Shown here one piece after another: positions 8,920 through 16,425 of a stretch of DNA of 64,000 nucleotides. Source of the stretch: an uncultured Deefgea sp. (lineage in GTDB: Bacteria; Pseudomonadota; Gammaproteobacteria; Burkholderiales; Chitinibacteraceae); NCBI RefSeq assembly GCF_947072475.1, contig NZ_CAMTIA010000008.1:22486-86485 (forward strand), read 5' to 3'. Numbering within the stretch: position 1 is the first letter of the stretch; each line of letters starts with the position of its first letter. The notes beneath the pieces are model-generated. The model did no database searches. It was not told the origin of the DNA and saw only the letters and a program-made list of their open reading frames with translations. The position numbers were made by a program, and so were the translations under genes.

Positions 8920-9370
8920 ATGTGCTGTGTACCGGCGTGAGTAGATTAAATTTGGTTTGCTCGGTGGCAACGCAGCCCAGCTTTCGGTAGAAAGCATGCG
9001 CTTCAGGTCTATGGTTGCCACTGATGATTTCGATTCTGGGTGCTTGATGCTCAGTGGCAAAATCAATGGCCGCCTGCATTAGCGCAGATCCAAGGCCTTG
9101 GCCGCGAGATGCGGTATCGACGACCAGCCCAGTGATTTTGCCGAGTAGGGCGCTGCAATGCAGCATGGGCAAAAGATGGATGCCCACTAAACCGAGCGGG
9201 GTGTTGTTCTCTTTTGTGCAGGCAACAAATAGTGCATTAAATGGCGTTGCCATATATGCAATGCGCTGTGCGGCCTCGTCTGTGCTGGCGGGGTAGCCCA
9301 GTTGTGTGAGTAACAGGGCAATATGCATTGCATCGCCGGCGGTGGCTCGGCGGATTAAGTGTTGATTCAT
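8918..9370 (-). CDS. GNAT-family N-acetyltransferase
   Basis: The protein has 150 residues from the ATG at 9370. It carries the GNAT fold with the acetyl-CoA pyrophosphate-binding motif in VVDTASRGQGLGSALMQAAIDFA (the R/Q-x-x-G-x-G/A block is RGQGLG) and the C-terminal SGNHRPEAHAFYRKLGC motif typical of small-molecule acetyltransferases. The acceptor substrate cannot be told from sequence. An upstream in-frame GTG at 9409 would add 13 residues outside the domain, so I prefer 9370; neither start has a good ribosome-binding site. It appears monocistronic. Confidence 0.8.
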   Translation of the reverse strand: MNQHLIRRATAGDAMHIALLLTQLGYPASTDEAAQRIAYMATPFNALFVACTKENNTPLGLVGIHLLPMLHCSALLGKITGLVVDTASRGQGLGSALMQAAIDFATEHQAPRIEIISGNHRPEAHAFYRKLGCVATEQTKFNLLTPVHST

Positions 9371-9443
9371 CGTCGAAGGCGGGGCAGATAAAGTCAGTAT
9401 CTTACACACAAATCAGCATTGTGAAATCAATTCGTCGGAATTG

Positions 9444-9528
9444 GCCCGCCGCGCCGCCCGCAACCCTGGTTTAGGTTTGAGTGGCGAAGCTAGAAAATTT
9501 TTTTTTGGTTTTTCGCCTTTGGCGAAAA
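9444..9528 (+). repeat. 85-bp direct repeat, copy 1
   Basis: It runs from GCCCGCCGCGCCGCCCG through CCTGGTTTAGGTTTGAGTGG to a TTCGCCTTTGGCGAA palindrome. A nearly identical copy starts at 9685. Reading frames crossing this region differ in every frame and show no protein-like composition, so I treat it as non-coding. Confidence 0.75.
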
Positions 9529-9684
9529 GGTCGCTGCGTAGGGTGTGCAAATTGTAATTTGCGCACGCGGGGTGCCGCTTGGTGATTGGATTGTCTGTTG
9601 GTGCCGCGTGGCGTTTTGTATTGCGCACTTCGGTCCGCGTGCGCAAACCCTTTGCACAAGCAACCCCCGCAAAGTGTGGCTGCC

Positions 9685-9770
9685 GCCCGCCGCGCCGCCC
9701 GCGCAACCCTGGTTTAGGTTTGAGTGGCGAAGCTAGAAAATTTTTTTGGGTTTTTCGCCTTTGGCGAAAA
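9685..9770 (+). repeat. 85-bp direct repeat, copy 2
   Basis: It repeats 9444-9528 about 241 bp downstream, with only a CG insertion and a change in the length of the T run. It ends in the same TTCGCCTTTGGCGAA palindrome. The 155 bases between the copies (9529-9684) hold no supportable gene. Confidence 0.75.
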
Positions 9771-9801
9771 AAAAGCGAAAAATCCTCGAAAAAGGCCCGT
9801 T

Positions 9802-9880
9802 TTCTCCTACGGAGAACCGTGATTTCTCCTGCGGAGATTTGATTTCTCCTACGGAGATTTGTTTTTTCGCCTGCGGCGAA
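9802..9880 (+). repeat. Array of four short palindromes
   Basis: Four palindromes with a 3-base centre follow in series: TTCTCCTACGGAGAA (9802-9816), TCTCCTGCGGAGA (9825-9837), TCTCCTACGGAGA (9845-9857) and TTCGCCTGCGGCGAA (9866-9880). The middle two sit in an almost exact 20-bp tandem repeat. They share the pattern YYCC-TNC-GGRR with the palindromes ending the 85-bp repeats. The remaining stretch to 10022 shows no gene. Confidence 0.7.
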
Positions 9881-10026
9881 GGATGCTCGGCTACGCCTGC
9901 GCCAAGGTTTTTAGTTTGGGTGCGTGATTTTTACGGATTGAGTTAAATCCCCGCAGCAAGTTCAGCATCCATAGATTGATGCCGAGGTTGATATTGAATG
10001 AGATCAAAAAGAAGAGGGCGTTAAAA

Positions 10027-10048
10027 AAGCCATCCCGCAGGATGGCTT
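10027..10048 (-). terminator. Rho-independent terminator of the cyd operon
   Basis: On the minus strand the stem AAGCCATCC / GGATGGCTT with loop TGCG is followed by TTTTAA. It lies 25 bases after the cydB stop codon. Confidence 0.8.
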
Positions 10049-10073
10049 AAATCGGTTACGCAATCGCGGTGCT

Positions 10074-11099
10074 TTACTCGTAGCTGAGCTCGCCTGCTTT
10101 ACCCCAAAATACGTAGTAAGAATAAATCGTGTAGCCAATAATCGTTGGTAACACAATCGCTGCGCCGCAGAACATAATCAGCAAGGCTTCTGGGCTGCTC
10201 GCGGCTTGCCAGATGGTAAGTTGATCGATGACCAAGTGCGGAAAAATACTAAACACCAAGCCAAAGAACGACAATAAAACAATACCCACCGTGGCGGTAA
10301 ATGGAATCCAGCAAAAATTATCATTGCCGTTTCTTTGGCGTTGCGCCAAGCGCGGTAGCGCAAAGCCGATCACGGCAAATAAAATCGCCGTCATTAATGG
10401 CACTGGCGCGAGTAAAAATACGTTAGGCACTGAAAACCACAGCGCAAATACGCGTGGGCTAATCCACGGCGTTGCTACCGACACCAACACCGTTGCCAAA
10501 ATGGCAATCCATAAACTGCCTTGCGCCCAAACAATCGCCCGCTGCTGCAACTTGCCGGTTGATTTCATCAACAACCAGCCCGCGCCCAATAGAGCGTACG
10601 CTGCGGCCAAACTTACGCCAACCAATAGTGCAAAGCCCCAGGCGCCCCAGCCCGGTGCAAAACCGGTGATGTAGCGACCGAGCATCACGCCTTGCGAAAC
10701 GGTGGCCAGTAATGAGCCAACAAAAAACAGTCGATTCCACAGTGGTTGGTGATGTGCTCGCGCTTTAACGCGAAAATCAAACGCTACGCCGCGCAAAATC
10801 AGGCCCAATAACATCAGCGCCACCGGTAAATACAGCGCGGTTAAAATAATGCCGTGTGCTAAAGGAAAGGCCACCAGTAACAGGCCAACCCCTAACACCA
10901 ACCACGTTTCATTCGCGTCCCAAAATGGGCCGATTGACGCGATCATTTTGTCTTTTTCTTTGGTATCGGTTTCTAGCTCAAGCAAAATGCCAACGCCAAG
11001 GTCATACCCATCTAAAACGACGTAGGCGAACATCGAAACCACCATCAAGCCAGCAAAAATCACTGGCAGCCAGTAGGCCAAATCAATTGTGCTCAACAT
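10074..11099 (-). CDS. cydB: Cytochrome bd-type ubiquinol oxidase subunit II
   Basis: CydB is the second membrane subunit of the bd-type quinol oxidase, which reduces oxygen to water without pumping protons. Its 341 residues contain about eight transmembrane segments. The N-terminal block MFAYVVLDGYDLGVGIL and the FWDANETWLVLGVG motif are family signatures. It starts one base after the cydA stop, so the two are probably translationally coupled. I see no cydX-like small gene downstream before the terminator. The partner CydA has a short Q loop, so this may be the cyanide-insensitive (CIO) subclass. Confidence 0.95.
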   Translation of the reverse strand: MLSTIDLAYWLPVIFAGLMVVSMFAYVVLDGYDLGVGILLELETDTKEKDKMIASIGPFWDANETWLVLGVGLLLVAFPLAHGIILTALYLPVALMLLGLILRGVAFDFRVKARAHHQPLWNRLFFVGSLLATVSQGVMLGRYITGFAPGWGAWGFALLVGVSLAAAYALLGAGWLLMKSTGKLQQRAIVWAQGSLWIAILATVLVSVATPWISPRVFALWFSVPNVFLLAPVPLMTAILFAVIGFALPRLAQRQRNGNDNFCWIPFTATVGIVLLSFFGLVFSIFPHLVIDQLTIWQAASSPEALLIMFCGAAIVLPTIIGYTIYSYYVFWGKAGELSYE

Positions 11100-11100
11100 A

Positions 11101-12432
11101 TTATTGCTCCTGAGCAGGGTGGCCTGCTTTCTTAGCGAGGTAAAACACCACCGAAATATAAGAAACGAGTAAAAAGGCGTAGAGCGTGAGGTACATGATT
11201 AAGGTGCTTAAAATCATGCCGCCGCCGACGTTCGACGCCGCATCGCTGGTTTTAAGTACGCCATACACCAGCCAAGGTTGACGACCAATTTCAGTCACAT
11301 ACCAGCCAGCCACAGTGGCGACCCAACCGCTAAATGTCATGCCAATCAAAAGCTTGCAGACCATAGGCGACAAGGTTTTGCCACCGCGCAATTGCCAAGC
11401 CGCGAGCCAGCTCACCAAGAGCATTAACATGCCCACGCCAACCATTACGCGAAAACTCCAAAACACTTTGGCCACCGGTGGGTGATCCGCAAATTCGCTA
11501 ATGCCTTGCAATTCACCATTCAGATCGTGCGTTAAGATCAAGCTGGCTAGTTTTGGAATCGCAATCGCGTAATCATTGCTTTGGGTTTCTGCATTCGGTA
11601 GTGCAAACAAAGTCAGCGGTGCACCGCGTTCGGTATGCCAAATGCCTTCAATGGCGGCGATTTTTGCCGGTTGATGTTTGAGCGTATTAATGCCGTGCAT
11701 ATCGCCGATCAAAATTTGCAGTGGAATCAATGCCGCAGCCAGAAAAACACCGGTTTTGAGTGAGGCCATAATGCTGGCGTCCCGCTGGCCTTTAAGCCAA
11801 CGAAAAGCAGACACGCCCGCGAGTAAAAACGCCACCGTCAGACCGGACGCGACTAGCATATGGCTTAGGTGATACGGCATTGAAGGATTAAAAATAATCG
11901 CTAACCAATCGGTGGCATGCGCTTGGCCGTTAATCATTTCAAAGCCAACTGGCGTTTGCATCCAAGAATTGAGCACAATAATCCAGAAAGCCGACAGCGT
12001 AGTGCCGCCTGCAACTAGCACGGTCGCTAGCGTATGAATTCGATTGCTGACTTTTTTCTGGCCAAACAACATAATGCCCAAGAAAGTCGCCTCAAGGAAA
12101 AACGCCGTTAGCACTTCATACGCCAACAGTGGCCCCGCAATATTGCCGACGGTTTTCATAAAACCGGGCCAATTGGTGCCAAATTGAAAACTCATCGTAA
12201 TGCCGGTCACCACCCCCAGCGCAAAAGTCAGTGCAAAAATTTTGACCCAAAAGCCATAGGCATCCAGCCATTTTTGCTCGCCGGTGGCGTTAAAGCGCAG
12301 TTTAAAAAACAGCAATGCCCAGCCCATAGCGATGCTAATCGTTGGGAATAAAATATGAAAAGTGATATTGGCGGCAAATTGAATTCGCGCTAATACAATC
12401 GGGTCCAGTAGACCGGTGGCTTCGGGCAGCAT
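11101..12432 (-). CDS. cydA: Cytochrome bd-type ubiquinol oxidase subunit I (short Q-loop form)
   Basis: CydA binds the b558, b595 and d hemes and oxidises quinol on the periplasmic side. It has 443 residues, about 80 fewer than the E. coli protein. The visible elements are the first helix with the heme-ligand histidine (RIQFAANITFHILFPT), the glutamate-bearing EVLTAFFLEATFLGIMLFG helix, PYHLSHMLVAS with a second histidine, and the quinol loop start LKHQPAKIAAIEGIW. The loop after it is short, as in CIO-type oxidases. The start ATG at 12432 is nine bases after the regulator gene, which makes a three-gene operon with cydB. Confidence 0.95.
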   Translation of the reverse strand: MLPEATGLLDPIVLARIQFAANITFHILFPTISIAMGWALLFFKLRFNATGEQKWLDAYGFWVKIFALTFALGVVTGITMSFQFGTNWPGFMKTVGNIAGPLLAYEVLTAFFLEATFLGIMLFGQKKVSNRIHTLATVLVAGGTTLSAFWIIVLNSWMQTPVGFEMINGQAHATDWLAIIFNPSMPYHLSHMLVASGLTVAFLLAGVSAFRWLKGQRDASIMASLKTGVFLAAALIPLQILIGDMHGINTLKHQPAKIAAIEGIWHTERGAPLTLFALPNAETQSNDYAIAIPKLASLILTHDLNGELQGISEFADHPPVAKVFWSFRVMVGVGMLMLLVSWLAAWQLRGGKTLSPMVCKLLIGMTFSGWVATVAGWYVTEIGRQPWLVYGVLKTSDAASNVGGGMILSTLIMYLTLYAFLLVSYISVVFYLAKKAGHPAQEQ

Positions 12433-12441
12433 GGTGATTCC

Positions 12442-13002
12442 TTATTCTTTCTCGCTGACGCGAGGGAATGATAATTTCTGTTTAAACTCTAAAAACTTTT
12501 GTACTTGAGCGCCGAGTGTCATCAGTTTTTTCAGCGTTTCAACGTCTAATTTTTGTATGTCGCTAAACCAACTAGTGGTCAGGTCAATCAAATCGTGCAT
12601 TTGCCCCATTCGGGCTTGTGCGTGGCGCTCGGCTTCGTTGGCCGGCGTTTCCATCAATGCTTCGCGTAGCATCGACAAGGTCGGTTCAACCTCGCGTTTT
12701 TTTCTTTCGTCGGCCAGCGTTTTAAAAATTGCCCATACGTCCTCGGGTGTTGAATAGTATTCGCGGCGATCCCCCGGGAAATGCTGCAATTTCACCAATC
12801 GCCAAGACTCCAGCTCTTTTAATCCCATGCTGACATTTGAGCGGGAAAAACCCAGTGCCTCGGCCATTTCATCGGCGTTAAGCGGCTTTTCGCTGACAAA
12901 CAGCAGGGCGTACATTTGCCCAACAGTGCGATTAATGCCCCAGCGGCTACCCATTTCACCAAAGTGCAGCACAAAAGATTGAATCAAAGGAGTGAGGTTC
13001 AT
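12442..13002 (-). CDS. GbsR/MarR-family transcriptional regulator of the cyd operon
   Basis: The 186-residue protein has a winged helix-turn-helix of the GbsR/MarR class. The recognition region is ADEMAEALGFSRSNVSMGLKELESWRLVKLQHFPGDRREYY, preceded by the GRTVGQMYALLF-like helix (here NRTVGQMYALLFVSEKPL). The C-terminal half is helical and probably mediates dimerisation. It is the first gene of an operon with cydAB, which suggests that it controls the oxidase and itself. A perfect 12-bp palindrome (13050-13061) upstream is a candidate operator. The ligand is unknown. Confidence 0.85.
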   Translation of the reverse strand: MNLTPLIQSFVLHFGEMGSRWGINRTVGQMYALLFVSEKPLNADEMAEALGFSRSNVSMGLKELESWRLVKLQHFPGDRREYYSTPEDVWAIFKTLADERKKREVEPTLSMLREALMETPANEAERHAQARMGQMHDLIDLTTSWFSDIQKLDVETLKKLMTLGAQVQKFLEFKQKLSFPRVSEKE

Positions 13003-13034
13003 GTATGTTTTGAATTTTCAGTAATTTGTGAAAT

Positions 13035-13048
13035 TTGATGTAAATCAT
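13035..13048. promoter_or_regulatory. FNR/ANR-like box upstream of the cyd operon
   Basis: TTGATGTAAATCAT matches the FNR consensus TTGAT-N4-ATCAA at nine of ten positions. It is centred about 40 bases before the regulator start codon. Oxygen-dependent control would suit a high-affinity oxidase. The closeness to the start codon means the mode (activation or repression) cannot be judged. Confidence 0.5.
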
Positions 13049-13049
13049 A

Positions 13050-13061
13050 TTCTGCGCAGAA
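13050..13061. promoter_or_regulatory. Perfect 12-bp palindrome, candidate operator for the GbsR-type regulator
   Basis: TTCTGCGCAGAA is a perfect palindrome two bases from the FNR-like box and about 50 bases before the regulator gene. Such sites are typical for MarR-fold dimers. A looser inverted pair, CTAGAA (13074-13079) with TTCTAG (13086-13091), follows. Binding is an inference. Confidence 0.4.
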
Positions 13062-13214
13062 AAATATTGCAATCTAGAAAATCAATTCTAGCTGACCGCT
13101 GGCGGCTAAATCCTTGTTTTAATGTTGTAAGTTGCTTGGGACTATTTTCGAATTAAGCATTAGTCATATTCCAGAAAGGTGGCTACGTGGCGTTTACGTT
13201 ACAATGCCCGCCAT

Positions 13215-13460
13215 TCAAGGTGATTGATCGTGTAAGCGATTCAATTTAAACGGGAAACAGGTTTAAACCCTGTGCTGCCCCTGCAACGGTATTTCAGTGT
13301 GGATTCATCACAAAACACAGCGTAGCAACGATGCGCTTTGCTTTAGCCACTGCCTCAATGTTTTGCGTTTGTTGGTCGTTATCGGTCATTCAAGCGCAGC
13401 AGCAGGTGGGAAGGCGATGTATTTTTCTGATTAGCCCGGAGACCGGCCTTGTTGCTCGCA
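13215..13460 (+). promoter_or_regulatory. Cobalamin riboswitch
   Basis: The leader of btuB contains the conserved core CGGGAA..(A)GG, the block GCTGCCCCTGCAACGGTA (13274-13291) and, near the 3' end, AGCCCGGAGACCGGCC (13433-13448), the B12 box. The long variable arm lies in between (about 13300-13430). Known cobalamin riboswitches bind adenosylcobalamin and shut off translation or transcription of uptake and synthesis genes. The following 13461-13594 would be the expression platform. It contains GGTTTCC (13542-13548), able to pair with the btuB ribosome-binding site. Confidence 0.93.
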
Positions 13461-13582
13461 ATTGAGCGAGATTGACGCACTGGCAGGGACGCCGTGGCGG
13501 AATGGTCTTTGTCGTTGATACGATGGTGATGTGTTCTGCGCGGTTTCCTGTTTTTAATATGCAATATGCAACGGGCGTATTG

Positions 13583-13594
13583 CCGGAGACCTAA
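13583..13594 (+). promoter_or_regulatory. btuB ribosome-binding site that copies the B12 box
   Basis: CCGGAGACC (13583-13591) sits four bases before the btuB ATG and is identical to nine bases of the riboswitch B12 box (13436-13444). The upstream GGTTTCC (13542-13548) can pair with GGAGACC in either place, with one G-U pair. This offers a simple choice between an open and a masked start site. Confidence 0.5.
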
Positions 13595-15469
13595 ATGAAC
13601 ACCAGTATTAGCAAGACATACCTATTGATTTTGTCGGCCTTAGCCACCTTACCAGCCATGGCCGAAGTCACCCAGCTCGATGATGTGGTCGTGACCGCAA
13701 CGCGCATTGCGCAGCCACTACGTGATGTGGTCGGTGATGTGACTGTACTCGATCGTGAAGCCATTGCCGCACAAGGCAACTCAAGCTTACAAGAAGTACT
13801 CTCGCGTCAACCGGGTATTCAAATTAGCAATTTGGGTGGGCCGGGTAAATCGACTTCGGTTTTCTTACGCGGCGCCAATAATTCGCAAACTTTGGTGTTG
13901 ATCGACGGGATTAATTTTGGCTCGGCCACACTGGGCGGCGCATCGCTGCAAAATATTCCATTAGATCAAATTGAGCGCGTTGAGATTTTGCGCGGCCCAG
14001 CCGCGAGCTTATATGGCAGCGGCGCGATTGGTGGGGTGATCCAGATCTTTACTCGCCAAGGCAAGGCTCAATCGAGTGTCGAAATCGGTTATGGCAATCA
14101 CAATACTGTCGATGCCAAAGCGACTTTAGCCGGTGGGGATGACGCAACGCGCTATTCAATCACTGCCGCGCATTTTAAAACCGACGGCGTCAACGCCATC
14201 GTGAATCCAAAAAACAGCAATTACAATCCTGATCAAGACGGTTATGAAAATAACAGTTTGTCGCTGGCGGCCCAGCATAAAATCAACGCCCAGCATGCAT
14301 TTGGCGTAAGCGCTTTGGGCGCGTGGGGTGAAAATCATTACGACGGCTCAATCAGTAATGCTGCGTATAAACCGGTGGCACAAAGCTACGATTATCGCGA
14401 CAAGTCGTTTAACGGTAGCGCCAATATTTGGTCAAAAAACCAATGGAACGACATCTGGACTAGCCATTTAAAAGCCGGCACCAGTATTGATGAGGGCCGC
14501 AACTACACCCCATTCTCAGCAACAAATTATCAAGACAAAGTCAGCAAAATCAAAACCCAGCAAAGCTTATTATCGTGGGTGAATGATGTATCGATTTTGG
14601 GCGGTACAGTGCAAGTGGGGGCGGAAACGCTAGGGCAAAAAGTCACCAGCGACACCAATTACAGCGTCAATCATCGCCGCATTAATAGCCTGTTGGCGGG
14701 TTATTTGGTGACGGTGTCGGATGTAACGCTGCAATTAAATGGTCGGAGCGACGATAATTCTCAATACGGTCGTAATAACACCGGTACGCTGGGTTTGGCT
14801 TGGCAGATGAACGATGATTGGTCGCTTGGCACCACCATGGGTACGGCATTTAAAGCGCCAAGCTTTAACGATTTGTATTGGCCAGGTTCGGGTAATCCAA
14901 ACGTTAAGCCTGAAGAATCTAATAGCAAAGAAGTGTTTGTTCGCTTTGCCAATAATCGCTTCCAAAGCTCGATCACGGTGTATGAAAATAAAGTCACCAA
15001 TCTGATTGAATGGGCACCGACGCCATCGGGTCTGTGGCAGCCGAGCAATATTGGCACTGCCAAATTAGGTGGCGCAACGCTGACTGCCGATTGGCAATAT
15101 GCAGGGTATATCGCTGGCGCGAGCTACGATTACCTCGATGCTAAAGATACCTCTACAGGTGCCAATAAAGGCCGTCAATTAGCGCGCCGTGCTAAGCACG
15201 CTGGTGTGGCGTATGTGGGTTTACAAACGCCAGTTTGGATGGCGCGCCTTGAAATGCAGGCGCAAGGCCAGCGTTTTGATGATGCCGCTAATAAAAAAGT
15301 CTTGGCTGGCTATGCGCTGACTAATTTGGCAGCGAGCTATCAGCTGGATAAAGATTGGTCATTGCACGCTCGCGTGAACAATCTATTTAATCGGGATTAC
15401 CAAATGGCCACCGATTACGGCAATTTGGGCGTGAATGGCATTGTCAGCGTGCGCTGGCAGCCTAAGTAA
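13595..15469 (+). CDS. btuB: TonB-dependent vitamin B12 receptor
   Basis: BtuB imports corrinoids across the outer membrane using TonB energy. The 624-residue protein has a signal peptide (cleaved near AMA-EVTQ), a TonB box (LDDVVVTATR), a plug domain ending around IERVEILRGPAASLYGSGAIGGVIQIFTR and a 22-strand-type barrel to the C terminus. The STSVFLRGANNSQTLVLIDGI block is typical. The start ATG at 13595 follows GGAGACC. It heads a run of ten cobalamin genes on the same strand and lies below a cobalamin riboswitch, which supports B12 rather than iron as substrate. Confidence 0.93.
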   Translation: MNTSISKTYLLILSALATLPAMAEVTQLDDVVVTATRIAQPLRDVVGDVTVLDREAIAAQGNSSLQEVLSRQPGIQISNLGGPGKSTSVFLRGANNSQTLVLIDGINFGSATLGGASLQNIPLDQIERVEILRGPAASLYGSGAIGGVIQIFTRQGKAQSSVEIGYGNHNTVDAKATLAGGDDATRYSITAAHFKTDGVNAIVNPKNSNYNPDQDGYENNSLSLAAQHKINAQHAFGVSALGAWGENHYDGSISNAAYKPVAQSYDYRDKSFNGSANIWSKNQWNDIWTSHLKAGTSIDEGRNYTPFSATNYQDKVSKIKTQQSLLSWVNDVSILGGTVQVGAETLGQKVTSDTNYSVNHRRINSLLAGYLVTVSDVTLQLNGRSDDNSQYGRNNTGTLGLAWQMNDDWSLGTTMGTAFKAPSFNDLYWPGSGNPNVKPEESNSKEVFVRFANNRFQSSITVYENKVTNLIEWAPTPSGLWQPSNIGTAKLGGATLTADWQYAGYIAGASYDYLDAKDTSTGANKGRQLARRAKHAGVAYVGLQTPVWMARLEMQAQGQRFDDAANKKVLAGYALTNLAASYQLDKDWSLHARVNNLFNRDYQMATDYGNLGVNGIVSVRWQPK

Positions 15470-15471
15470 GT

Positions 15472-16425
15472 ATGTTGTGGCTTAACCCCACCGGTCTATT
15501 GGCGGCATTGTGCATCGCGCTGCTGCTCGAATGGTGCTGGGGTGAGCCACGTCGCTACCACTTTTTGGTCGGCTTTGGCCGACTCGCCACGGGGCTGGCG
15601 CAGCGACTCAATCGCGGTGCTGGCTTGGTGCTTCGCGGCGGTTTAGCTTGGCTGATTTTAGTCGGCGGCGCGCTGGGTGTGTTTATTGGGCTGCGCTGGC
15701 AAGTTATGCAATATTCGCCGCTGTTGGCGTATGCGCTTGATGCTTGGGCTTTGTGGTTTTCGCTGGGCGCAAACAGTTTATTGGCGCATGTGGCGGCGAT
15801 TGGCACGCCGTTAATGGCTGGCGATTTACCCTTGGCACGCGCGCAATTGCAAAAAATTGTCAGCCGCGATTGCCAAGCGCTTGATGAATCCCAAGTTGCA
15901 GCTGGCGCGGTGGAGTCGTGTTTAGAAAACGGCGCGGATGCGATTTTTGCCAGTTTGTTTTATTTCATGCTGTTGGGCGGCGCTGGCGCGCTTTTACATC
16001 GTTTGACCAATACCTTGGATGCGATGTGGGGCTACAAAACGCCAAAATGGCTGCACTTTGGTCGCTGTGCTGCGCGCATGGACGATGCGCTCAATTGGAT
16101 GCCAGCGCGATTGTGTGCAATGTCTTACGCCTTGCTGGGGAAAACCCGATTGGCGTTGACGGCATGGCGACAGCAAGCACCGCAGTGGGATAGCCCCAAT
16201 GCCGGTCCCGTGATGGCCGCCGGTGCTGGCGCTTTGGGCATTCGCTTAGGTGGTGCTGCGCCATATCATGGCCAGATTGAGTTGCGGCCAGAATTGGGTT
16301 TTGGCCCACTAGCGAGCGCGCCAGATATCGCGCGCAGCATTGAGCTCATTCAAGCCACGCTGGCGTGGTGGTTGGGAGTGATGGTGGTGGTTTTATTGTT
16401 CGCGATGGTGATTCATAGTGGCTGA
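15472..16425 (+). CDS. cbiB: Adenosylcobinamide-phosphate synthase (CbiB)
   Basis: CbiB joins adenosylcobyric acid with (R)-1-amino-2-propanol phosphate to form adenosylcobinamide phosphate in the membrane. It has 317 residues with several hydrophobic segments. Family blocks seen are LLEWCWGEPRRYHFLVGFGRL near the start, LPLARAQLQKIVSRDCQALDE, and AAGAVESCLENGADAIFASLFYFMLLGGAGAL. It starts two bases after the btuB stop and overlaps cobD by eight bases, so btuB-cbiB-cobD are probably one coupled transcript. In the Pseudomonas naming system this gene is called cobD. Confidence 0.93.
   Translation: MLWLNPTGLLAALCIALLLEWCWGEPRRYHFLVGFGRLATGLAQRLNRGAGLVLRGGLAWLILVGGALGVFIGLRWQVMQYSPLLAYALDAWALWFSLGANSLLAHVAAIGTPLMAGDLPLARAQLQKIVSRDCQALDESQVAAGAVESCLENGADAIFASLFYFMLLGGAGALLHRLTNTLDAMWGYKTPKWLHFGRCAARMDDALNWMPARLCAMSYALLGKTRLALTAWRQQAPQWDSPNAGPVMAAGAGALGIRLGGAAPYHGQIELRPELGFGPLASAPDIARSIELIQATLAWWLGVMVVVLLFAMVIHSG

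Noticed and set aside
9802..9880. Possible CRISPR array
   Set aside because: The repeated units are 13-15 bp palindromes without unique spacers of constant length, and no cas gene is nearby.
9413..9946. Several overlapping frames of 60-97 codons on both strands
   Set aside because: They run through direct repeats and palindromes, so the frames are open because of repeats and base composition. None resembles a known protein.
13542..13591. Intrinsic terminator as the riboswitch output
   Set aside because: GGTTTCC/GGAGACC pairing is not followed by a T run and it covers the ribosome-binding site, so translational control fits better.
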